This document shows positions 51,225 to 61,241 of a DNA stretch of 64,000 nucleotides, in pieces. Source of the DNA: Dimorphilus gyrociliatus. Lineage: Eukaryota; Annelida; Polychaeta; Dinophilidae. The position numbers and the translations under genes are program-made. Below the pieces are notes generated by a model, which was not told where the DNA came from, did not search any database, and saw only the letters and a program-made list of their open reading frames with translations. The DNA is taken from contig CAJFCJ010000002.1 of assembly GCA_904063045.1 (NCBI GenBank), positions 3,529,891 through 3,593,890 on the forward strand. Reading direction: 5' to 3'. Numbering within the stretch: position 1 is the stretch's first letter; every line of letters begins with the position of its first letter.

Positions 51225-51490
51225 TGCTCTAGGAAAATAAAAATTGCGATCTGAAGATTTTAAAGGATGTTATCGAAACAAAAGACTACTATTCCCTAGC
51301 AGTTAGAAAAGACTTGATAGGATTAAAGGATACTCTTGACTTAGGTCTTTGGAGATTGAATCAAGGAAATGAGTTAAAGAAACTATGGGTTAAATGGTTC
51401 TCATATACAACATGCTCTGGATCGATGACCAAGTTTAACATATTTGGTTTGGGAGTTACAACTCTAATAATAATGATTATAGCTCTATGA
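49400..51490 (+). CDS. Pore-less ionotropic glutamate receptor ligand-binding domain, membrane-anchored
   Basis: Exons 49400-49448, 50297-50346, 50477-50674, 50749-51102 and 51233-51490 join in phase to 302 residues. Exon 1 is a signal peptide. Residues about 34-124 match iGluR S1 (FEGYLIDLLEKLA, WDGMIGELVNRKADMALAPLT, LFTIPF); about 138-278 match S2 (IDELAK, VIKGGTT, VESPMAEYW). The amino-acid-binding set is kept: Tyr of EGY, Pro107, Thr109 and Arg114 in APLTRSDLR, Thr160/Thr161, and Glu210. The S2 disulfide pair Cys222/Cys278 is also present. Only 13 residues join S1 to S2, so M1, pore loop and M3 are absent, as is the amino-terminal domain. The end is a hydrophobic stretch (FGLGVTTLIIMIIAL-stop) with no cytoplasmic tail, as in GPI-anchored or tail-anchored proteins. 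It should bind glutamate or a related amino acid outside the cell but cannot itself conduct ions. Confidence 0.88.
51145..51226. repeat. TTAA and TA microsatellites in intron 4 of the glutamate-receptor-like gene
   Basis: A (TTAA)n run at about 51145-51172 and an (AT)n run at about 51201-51224 flank an ATACTGTAT word (51188-51196). Confidence 0.85.
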
Positions 51491-52783
51491 AGCGTAATTT
51501 TTTATATCTTATTTCGCTTCTGGCGTGGTAGAAACTTAGATGTTAGTTATAATCTTCTGCTGCTTCTTTCTTTCTTTAATATTGTTACAAAAGTGACTGG
51601 GAATATCTCTACTTTACATCAATAGTAACAAAAATGTATATCGAGTATATATATGAGTATTGTAATTATCATTCAATTAGACATTTCCCTTAACAATAGC
51701 CGTTAAGCTCCTAGAAAACATATTTAAACAATAATATGCATATAGTATACTAAATTTGTATAGAAGTTTTTAAAAATAGGCCCATGTCAGAGTTGTCTTC
51801 ATATATATTTTCTATTGTTGTGACTACTGCCACTACTGTTGTGCTTAGAAAGATTGCATAGATAAAATTCATTCATATTTAATACAGATATATAGAATTC
51901 TTTCGTCTATGATTTACATAATTCCTTTCCATCTATTGAGAATATCTTAAGATGGATAATTTTACTCTACGAATATGGGCTTTATAATTTTTCATTTAAA
52001 GAGAATTTATTATCTTTATATTTGTATACGAGTCTTATAAATGATGAATTAGACTTACGCTAAAGGTTGGTTGGATTTGGAAATGTCAGTCAGAGTGATT
52101 TTTTACCAATCCTTCTATTATAATACAACATTGGAACGCTTAATGTCTTAAGATGACACTACTCAAAATAATATCTTTTATTTTCCAAACCTACTTTTAG
52201 TATTCTCTTTATCGAATTTTCTATTTTTCTTGACGGTAAGGGGGATTTTTCATTGCTTAAAAATCTAATTTACAACATTGAAATCCCCGCCAATATAATC
52301 TATAATTAATTTTAATATATGAAAAATGTATTAATAGCATTAATTATATAAATTAATTGCTTGTTAACGTGATTTCCAACATTCTATTACAACGAATTTA
52401 AAATAAATATTTCTCTAAGTGTGTGCTATAATCTTGGAAACAACAGCATGGGATTGACCAAGCTCATTAGTTTTTGTTTGTATTACAGATGGCGCTGCTT
52501 ACGTCCTTGGCATAATTCATAAGATAGAATATATATAATTTTTATGCTACCTATGACTTCATTTTTGAAAATAGAAGACAATTGTAGCAATTTGTAGCAT
52601 AATCTATAAAATAAATACACGATGAGTAGTAGACATGCATTCAATGAAATAGGTGGCGTTATTAGCAAGATGCTAATAGGGAGTATGGACAATGCACAAT
52701 ATTGATTCCTTACATTGGCGTCAGTTACATTCGTGCAGCTTGCCGGCATTTTATATTGAAAATCTTCAAATTTAATTGAAAGT
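51491..52783. other. Intergenic DNA, no gene seen
   Basis: 1.3 kb. It contains the second exact copy of AGATGGCGCTG (52487-52497), about 290 bp upstream of the FKBP start codon. No exon recognised. Confidence 0.4.
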
Positions 52784-53475
52784 ATGGGCGTCCAAGTTGA
52801 AACTTTAAAACCTGGAGATGGTAAATAATATATAACATCTTTTACATATAAATATACTAAGAATTTACAACGATATAAGCAAATAATATGGTCTTTTTTC
52901 TTGCAGGAGTTAACTTCCCCCAACCCGGTAGAAAGGTTATCGTACATTATACAGGTAAATGAGCTTATTATGGAATTAGGTCAAGTTTATACAAAGATTA
53001 GGGATGGAATTATACGAGCAGAGTTTGAGGCTAATAAAGTTAAAATACGTAGTTTAAGAAGAACTATCGAAAAGCAAATAACGTTTTTTGGCGGTCATGC
53101 TTTTATATGTAAAAAAGACGCGATGAGTCATTGTCGCGGCTGGCCGTGACCTTAGCAGTAAAAGTTTTTTTATAAGAAAAAACAACTTTTCTCCCTTAGA
53201 ATATAGTCTGAATGCATTATTCGATTTTTATAGGCACTTTAACCAATGGAAAGAAATTCGATTCGTCCAGAGATAGAGGAACTCCCTTCGAATTTTTTAT
53301 TGGAAAGGGTGCCGTTATCAGAGGATGGGATGAAGGCGTTGCTAAAATGAGCATTGGCGAAATTGCCAGGCTTACTTGCTCTCCCGATTACGCTTATGGA
53401 CAAGCTGGAGCAGCTGGTGTGATTCCTCCAAACGCTACCCTCATTTTTGAGGTTGAACTCCTCAGCATTCAGTAA
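52784..53475 (+). CDS. FKBP1: FKBP12-type peptidyl-prolyl isomerase
   Basis: Exons 52784-52820, 52907-52954 and 53234-53475 join in phase 1 to 108 residues, exactly the length of FKBP12. It is a single FKBP_C domain with the canonical start [13 protein letters not shown], then [43 protein letters not shown], and the end PDYAYG...[16 protein letters not shown]. Binding-pocket residues for proline substrates and FK506 (Tyr, Phe, Asp, Phe, Val-Ile, Trp, Tyr, Phe) are visible. It is a cytosolic prolyl cis-trans isomerase that in animals associates with ryanodine receptors and TGF-beta receptors (family knowledge). A polyadenylation signal AATAAA lies at 53620-53625. It is tail-to-tail with the SSUH2 gene, stops 230 bp apart. 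Confidence 0.95.
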
Positions 53476-53705
53476 AGCATTGCTGAGATGTCTCGGCGGA
53501 GAAGATGATTTCTCTAATGTATATGTATCATATTGATATATAGAATACAAAACGAATCTATAAGTGTATTGTATTTTCTTAAATTTAAAAAAGGCGGTAG
53601 ACAGTGTTCTGTGTCTGGCAATAAAGACCACTAAAAGCACCTTGCAACAGCACAACTTTATGTTTTTTTAATCCGATAGATGTCACTATTTTATCTTTTT
53701 AAAGT

Positions 53706-56546
53706 CTAAATTATTGTACATCCGCAACAGCATTTTTGGGGATAGTCGGGACAGAATACTTTCTCATTCCCATAAATCCAGAACTTTTTCCTCTGAGACT
53801 TATATAGATATTGAATTTCCGTCACTGGAACCGATCTTAAAGTCTGTCTCTGAAACAGCATAGATTCCTTAATAAATTATTGATAATGAACTTACATAGT
53901 TATCTATTATATCGCACTTTAACTAAAACACGCTTTCATTGGTTCGCTTTATTATATTCTATTAGCATTATACATAGGTTACAAAACAGCCGAGAGAATA
54001 TCAACCTACATACAAATTACCTTATAAACTTTGAACTATTCATATTTACAACATCCTAACATAACAAGATTTGTTTGCCATTTATTTCTGGATGATTCGA
54101 CAAATTCCTTGAGAATCAACTATATAGTAAACTAAAATTCTTGCTCTAAATTTAACATGTAAAATCTAAAAGTCAATTTCATTTTTGTATTATCTACGAT
54201 TATCATCTTTTTCAAAAGATAAAGGAAGCATCTATAAATTTGAATATAACTGAAGTTTTTTTTATGTTTCTTATCTGTATAAATTACTACTTCCGGTTCT
54301 TTTATACAGTATTTTTTTATTAACAAAGGTTACTTTCTTTATAAAATTTCTCAATTTTTAATATATAATTTAAATAAAGTAGGTTTCTAGTTTAATAAAG
54401 ACAGAGGTTAACTTGATAGATGATAAATCAACGCTTACTTTCGTTTTTGTTAAACTCTAAAGAATTCTAAATTGATAGGAGATTAATCATGGGAAAAAAA
54501 TCAGATGATTCTTTTTTTCTACGTTGCAGTTCGCCGCGAAAAAAGTGAGAAAGCGTAACCTTTCTGTCAAAATAGATAAGAAAAGACATAGAATGTCTCT
54601 TATCTATTTAAAAACTACCATTAATTTTAAAAAATACACTCTAAACTACGATTTTAAACCTCTAAAAAGAAAATAATTGATGAATATCAGAGATTCTTCT
54701 CTTCTCACCCAGATCTTAACTTTTTAAATCTATTATACCTGTTGAATTATTCTCTCGTTCTTAAAATTTTCCAGATGCTCATCAACTAACTTCCTCGAGT
54801 TAACTTTGATTTCCTCCAGAGGGTAATTAGAAACAGGGCATACCTGTAGATGTTTGAAAAATCCTAATAGGTTTTACAATTAACTATTTTCACGGTTTTT
54901 TACCATAGGTAAAGTTTGTTGAAATATGACGATGCCTTTAGCGCCTTTTACAAGTTTATTAGGTAAATCACTGTTATCAATAATATAATGAGATTTTCGT
55001 CTTTGACTGTTAAAAAGACAATAATTAATAAATATATATTGCAAAAAATATAAAAGAGTATAAGTAAACTTATTTACAATTTGACATTTAACTGAATATT
55101 GCATTTTATTTGCCTGTAGCCGTTGCAAATACCACAAGTTGTTCTTCCTTCTGCACTGCACTTTAGACATCTAGATTTGATTAAATTTATATTGTAAATT
55201 AATAGAAATTATTACCTAATTATATGGGATTAATAAGATTGGAAGGATGCCTATTTACCTAATTAATCAGCTTAATTCTATGTTAAATTTAATGAACAAA
55301 TAAAAGGAAGGAGTATTAATAGGAATGAATTTTGGGAAAAGAAAACTTCTACTTAGGGTATCAATGGTAATGTTATTGTAATTATTCTTCTGAAGAGAAG
55401 ATTCTTTCCTTAGGGTAAAGTTATGGTTAGGAACTTTCATTCGTTTGTTTTTATACGAGAAACTGACCCTGTATTTCCACTGCCGCTACATTTCGTACAT
55501 CTATCAGTAACTTGCTTATGGGGATCTGAACTATATCTTTTAGTTCTTCCACTTCCTCCACAGCTACCGCAAATTACATGGCCCTTACCAGCACATCTTA
55601 AACACTTTACAAAGCCTTTACCAATGCATCCGTAGCATATTTGAATTGAATCGGTGAACGGTACAATAATTTTCTTGTTCTCATTAGTAAAATATTCGTC
55701 AGGAGAGCATTCGATACTCCAAGGATCGGGCACTTGGCCTAATTTCTCATCTTTTATATCTTCACCCCGATAAGGATTGTAGATATAGCCGATAGACCTA
55801 GATTCTGTACAACTTTCTAGGGTATACTGTAAATGTTTTTACTAAAAGTATGCTGATCTAAAACAATACATAGGAAAAACATACATGCAAGGCGCTCGTG
55901 TTTAGAATTTTCTCAAAATCTATTTTCTCAATAAATCCTTTGCCATAGCAAGTGTGCTCCGATGCAAATTCGTATAATAATTGCTTACACTCCTTCTCTG
56001 AAATTTTAGATTCATTCTCAAAATTTACAGTTTCCGGTTCCGAGTGACTTAATTTATAATCTTGTTGCGGTGGACTAAGAGGGAACTCTTGACCGAATCC
56101 ACCAACGTCCTCATAGCCTTTAAAAGACGGTAGTTCCTTTGGAGATGGTTGTCCAAAAAATGGTACGTCACCGCCTGGATTATCCTCCATGGCGAATTCG
56201 GGCATATCATCCCATTTGAATGCACCTTGACCCGATTTAAATGCTGTAAATGAAATTATACATTTCAGATAATATTCTTTCCATTAATTAATATTGAATT
56301 AATTTCTTAAGAAATTCTTAAATAAATAAAAGATCATTCCAGCTGGCAAACTCACAAGGATGTCCTCTAGTACCACCACCACCGTAAGGAGCTTTGTAAA
56401 ATAAAGAAAACATTTAGAGAAACTGTGGAGTACCATTAAGTATAATATTTAAATGTTTATTTTCATATAATAAATGAGCAGTTTTTTAAATTTATCGTAT
56501 AAAACTTACTAGGCAGAAAAACGCCAGGTTGATAATCGAGAGGCAT
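53706..56546 (-). CDS. SSUH2: SSUH2-like protein with DnaJ-type zinc-finger repeats
   Basis: Eight minus-strand exons (56510-56546, 56356-56391, 55885-56243, 55468-55826, 55078-55170, 54904-55006, 54739-54843, 53706-53849) join in consistent phase to 411 residues. After a Gly/Pro-rich N-terminus, the middle carries YTLESCTESRS as in vertebrate SSUH2, then a run of CxxCxGxG-like zinc motifs (CYGCIGKG, CLRCAGKG, CGSCGGSG, CTKCSGSG, CLKC, CGIC). The C-terminal part matches SSUH2 in order: the RQTLRSVPVTEIQYLY stretch and the terminal CCCGCTII (human CCGCTIV). The exact cellular role is not established; vertebrate SSUH2 has been linked to tooth development. The 36-base second exon and 37-base first coding exon are short but phase-consistent. 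The last exon sits only 230 bp from the convergent FKBP stop. Confidence 0.9.
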
Positions 56547-57590
56547 ATTTGAACAGATTTTAACTTTCTTCTGACAAACTTCTTATTTTATAAATCGATA
56601 GACACTACACCTGGCCGAACTGCATAAACCCGAATGCAGCGCTTCCTGTATATAATTTTAGTCGGAAACGCGCATAGAAAAAATAAACAGGTCAGATTAT
56701 TTCTGAAAAACCATACGCCTTGAAAAATACTCGATTGGATAGCGTTAAACGGTGATTTAAAAGAAAATTTTATACGAAAAATACAGATTTTTAACTAATT
56801 TTTAACTCTTTTTTCTTTTTACAAACACTTGAAAAAGCAACGCAAGTGTTATATTTCAAAGTTGAAGAGTAAACAGACAAGAAATATTACTGAAAAAATT
56901 TCTTACCTGCAAAAGAGATATAAATTTATTATTTCTATTATAGAAACTTTTCTCAATCAATTAAATTATTTTTTTACGGTAGATTTCTATCGCAATATTT
57001 TCAAAATAGATTATACAAATATTATTCATTGCTTTAAGCAATTTGTTATAAGCTATTTGATATATCTAAACGGGTGAACATATGGAAAATGAAAAATTTT
57101 CCAATTATGAAAAAAGGGACAATAACCGACAAATGGAAAAAGGAACAAAAGAGAAATGATAAAAAATAATGAACACTTTAAAGAAGATAGAAAAACAAAT
57201 TATTTAATTATAGTTTCATTAATCCTTTTTTCTATAAATAATTCATTTGCGTCAAATGAATTACAGTCTAACTTATCAAAAAAGAAAAAAAAGAAAACGT
57301 TTTGATTTCTATTGCTTAAAAGCATCGTGATCAAAGGTTATGGGAATTAGTTTTTTCTAGATATATTAGAACCGTATAAATACATTACTATAATATAAAT
57401 TATGTCAAGTATTTTATATATTTTGTTTATTCTAAATTACATCAAGTGAAAACGTTTCTGAATTTTAAACAACCCCTAAGTATTATTGACTAAATGTAAA
57501 TGTTGTTTATTATTAACAATATTACTATTCTCTAGACTATACTTTCATATGATTTTATTTCAATAACAAAAAAGAAAAGGAAAAGTTCTT

Positions 57591-57623
57591 CTTCTCAAGG
57601 TTGTACTAAATAACCTTGAGAAG
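57591..57623. repeat. Perfect 12-bp inverted repeat
   Basis: CTTCTCAAGGTT (57591-57602) and AACCTTGAGAAG (57612-57623) are exact reverse complements separated by nine bases. Confidence 0.75.
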
Positions 57624-58371
57624 TAATATTCACCACCAACTCTGTCGTGTAGCATCGATCATAATATTGCTTATACAACGATATATAACATAGTATGTAT
57701 ATATGTATATACTGTATATATAAAAGAAAGCGGTATTGTTTAAAATTCTAGAAAAAACTTCAACATCACATTAATTTATTCGCTTTTCGTTTCGGCCAAA
57801 AATTTTGTTTCCTCCCACAAAACGGATCATTTATTCTTACAAATAATTAAAGATTACACAATTCGTTCAACAGACTTTAGCTTATTTCTATTTGACATAA
57901 AACACATTATTTTCATCTATTTATAGCCATATTTTTCAGGGTATTGTGATAAATTTCCATCAATCAAAAAGTTTTCAAGTTATATTTCGTTCCTTAATTA
58001 GAAACAAGTTACTGTTTTTCTTTAAAAAAAAAAAAGTAAAATTCCTAGTAAAACTATTTAGTTAGTTATGAAAAATTTATGTAAATTTCAGTTTCAAAAT
58101 TCAAATCTGAATAAAAACCAGATGTTCACTTTTTAACTTAATATTTATCTTTAAAAGAAAATTACTATGTTTAAAGAAGAAAAGTAATTCAATTAATAAT
58201 AAAAAACTATCGTATCTACATTATTTTTTTATCTTTATTTTCTGTAGAAACACATTCTTTATAAAGAAAGCTTACTATTGTTTAAAGACTTTTTAAGTCT
58301 ATAATAATTACATAAAAGATTATTACTCCTATACTCATCTACACATTTAAAAACTGTTTTATAGGAAACAG

Positions 58372-58412
58372 CTGCAAGAACCTTGATAAATGCCGGTCAT
58401 AATGTAACCGTT
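58372..58412 (+). pseudogene. Remnant of an amine-oxidase exon 2
   Basis: Preceded by an ACAG acceptor, this 41-bp stretch reads AARTLINAGHNVTV and aligns without gaps to the start of exon 2 of the intact amine oxidase at 59623 (AARILINGGHNVTV), with seven base differences. After it the similarity stops: the expected LEARNRVGGRIH stretch is missing and no exon 1, 3 or later counterpart is seen within 1 kb. It is therefore a decayed tandem duplicate, or an exon of a neighbouring copy mostly deleted. The fragment is intergenic, upstream of the functional copy and on the same strand. Confidence 0.65.
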
Positions 58413-59415
58413 TCGCAGTCTACGAACAGCGCATGTTTTAAACAATCTTAACTTAAAATATAAGACTCTAAATATATTCTAATATATCATTTAACGAAGC
58501 CTACTATTTCAGTCGTTAGCTGACTTAGTATGAAATAATCAAACCTCTTGTTCACTCTATTAATCTAATTAAAAGTATGCTATTAGAATTAGAAAACATC
58601 GTTATGCCAATTAAAAACAAACATAACTGTTAAAACTTTATGAATTATTATACAATTTATAATAATTTCTTAACATTTATAGAGAATTTCTAGGTTATCA
58701 TTGAGGGTTTTTTCGTTGAGAAATTTCAATCTCAGGCAGATATTGATTAGGATAAAAACTGTAAATATTTTGCAGTTACAGCGGAGATTTTTAAAGTGCT
58801 TAAAAGCCAATAATAATATAATTATTATTCTTTGCCAATACGCTCTTAACAAGTTATGAAATATTTTAATAAAAGCAAAGAAAAAATATGTAAATTGATA
58901 TTATTTATGTGAAAAGGGAAACGTAGAATTTGTTACCGATATATTTTCTAATAAATCTCTCTGTTCTTTCCCTTTTTCATTAAATTATTTTCCATGTTCA
59001 AGTATTTTCAATATTATTCTTAATAAAACAAAAAAAATGACAAAGTATTATTAAATTTCTATTGAAAAACTGAGAAAAACAGAGTTTTTTTAATGAAATT
59101 TTAAGCTATTGACCCGTTTAATAGAGATTTAAATAATTAAAAACAATAATTAATCATTTAGTAAAGAAATTAGAGGTAAAAACAATTTGTATTCATAAAA
59201 TTATTCATTCAAACATTTGGACTTTTTTTTTTATAACATATATATTTTTACAGTATGAAACTACTTGATTTCATTAGATTTCAAGAGGTGAATAAGTGTA
59301 ATTCTAAAATAACATACTATTTTTGGTAAGTAATACGAAAAAACAGTATGAAATATGATTTATATTCTAAAAATATATATATTTTTAGATTAGAAATTAC
59401 TGAAAAATTATAAGA

Positions 59416-61241
59416 ATGCGATCTCTCTTCATCTTGATAGTGTCTATTATTATTCTCGACTTTGTTAAATCCAAAGATATTATCATCGTTGGAGCGGGAA
59501 TATCAGGAATCTCAGGTTAATTTGTCTAATGTTGTTGAATATTCTAAAGAGATTTTCTTTATTTGAGAGATCGAGTAAAATATTTATTCCTTCTATTCCT
59601 TAAAATGGTTTATTACTGACAGCTGCTAGAATTTTGATAAATGGAGGTCATAATGTGACTGTTCTGGAGGCGAGGAATCGTGTTGGTGGAAGAATTCATA
59701 CTGTGGAAGTTAATAATAGTAAATCTATATTTTTTTGGGGTATCTACTTTATTGTTTTTGTCTTTATTTAGATAAGGTAGATTTGGGAGCATCATGGATA
59801 CATAAAGATAATGATAATCATCCTATCTATAAGCTAGCAGAAAAATTTAATTTAAAGACTAAAGAAATAGCTTCTTCTTATAAAGTATTTACTAAGAATG
59901 ATCAAAATGAGAGAATAGAAGTTAATTCTAGTCTTTTGGATGAAAAGTATGAAGAATATATCCAGGTTAGCTAATTAATAAGGATACAAAAAAGGCAAAT
60001 ATGTTTATTTTTTAAATTACAGTTAATTAAATCTCTTGCAAGTGATTCTTCAAAATTATCTTCCAACATATCGGTTTACGATTATTTAAAGAATAAAAAT
60101 CTACTTAAAAGCATAACTGAAAATAAATTTAATGGATTCTTTTTAAGTAGAACGGAGATTGATTTTAGTGCTTCGTTTAAGAGTTTGTCAGCGAAACTTA
60201 CAGGAAAAAGATTCACAAAGAGTTCGGATAAGAATGAAAATGGCGAAAAAACACCAGTATTAATTTTTCCAAATGGTTATCTTGATATTGTTTCAAAGTA
60301 AATTTAAATTTCTAATAAGTAATTGTAGGAATAATGTTATTTAAATTTTTCATTAAGTCTGATCAAAGGCGTTGGAAAGGAGAAAGTAGTTAAGGTTTCG
60401 TTAGAAAAGGTTGTAACAAATGTTACTGTGAAGGATAAAGTGAGTGTTAAAACTAAAGATGGATCTTCTTATACTGGAGATTATGTAATTATCACTATTC
60501 CATTGGGAGTTTTGAAAAATGATACTATTACCTTTAATCCTCCAATTTCTGAAAAGAAAAGAGACGCTATAAATAGCGTTGGTTTTGGAACATTAAATAA
60601 AGCATACTTGGAATTCAAAGTACCTTTTCCAGATAATGAAACACACATTTATTATTTTATGCAAAATAAATTCCAAAATCGCAACTATTTCAATGACTTT
60701 TATAACCTTGGAAGATGGATAGACAAGTCAGCATTTATGTCATTATCACCTTCTACCGAAGATCAAAATTCCGAAGAAATCGATGATACAAGTATTACTG
60801 AAAGCTGCTTAACAAGATTGTCGATTATTTTCAATAAATCAATAGTTGAGCTGAAAGAAAGTTGGAATAGTACAATAAGAACGAGGTGGCAAGCAGATGA
60901 ATTTAGTCAAGGATCATTTTCGTATCCCCAAGTTGGTTAGTTTAACCTTTCTTTACGTGTTGTTTGTAATAATATATAAGAAAACTATATAATGTTTAGG
61001 TACGACTCTTGAAGATTATGAGGAGCTAAGAAGATCCCATCAAAAGTATGTTTTATTTGCTGGTGAGCATACCTCGAACCAAAACTATGGAACTGTTCAG
61101 GGAGGATATAATAGCGGTGTAAAGGCTGCTTGCGAAATTGATAAAAAGCTCTGCTCAACTTCTAGTGCACCAGTTTTTAAAAGTTTAATAACTTTCTATT
61201 CAGTCATAACTTTATTAATTTATATTATACAGTTCCTCTAG
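59416..61241 (+). CDS. Secreted/GPI-anchored flavin amine oxidase (polyamine oxidase-like)
   Basis: Exons 59416-59515, 59623-59718, 59772-59965, 60023-60297, 60358-60935 and 61000-61241 join in phase to 494 residues. A signal peptide (about 1-19) precedes the FAD-binding Rossmann motif IIIVGAGISGISAA, then NVTVLEARNRVGGRIHT, DLGASWIH, YVIITIPLGVLK and the C-terminal FAD-contact FAGEHTSNQNYGTVQGGYNSG. These are the hallmarks of spermine/polyamine oxidases and LSD1-like amine oxidases. The protein ends CSTSSAP, then a hydrophobic stretch (SLITFYSVITLLIYIIQFL) and stop, with no tail: a GPI-type C-terminus. An extracellular location is therefore likely, unlike cytosolic or peroxisomal animal enzymes. 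AATAAA at 61255-61260 is a plausible polyadenylation signal. Substrate is inferred from family only. Confidence 0.9.

Larger units (their letters stand above)
56547..59415. other. Intergenic region with an amine-oxidase exon remnant
   Basis: 2.9 kb. Apart from the remnant at 58372-58412 and the perfect hairpin at 57591-57623, nothing gene-like is seen. An ATACTGTAT word lies at 57709-57717. Confidence 0.4.

Noticed and set aside
52901-53149. 82-codon frame overlapping FKBP exon 2
   Set aside because: It reads an FKBP exon in the wrong frame and continues into the intron.
55437-55733. Separate small zinc-finger protein starting at the Met at 55733
   Set aside because: The frame continues upstream to 55826 with SSUH2 sequence and is flanked by exons that match SSUH2 in order.
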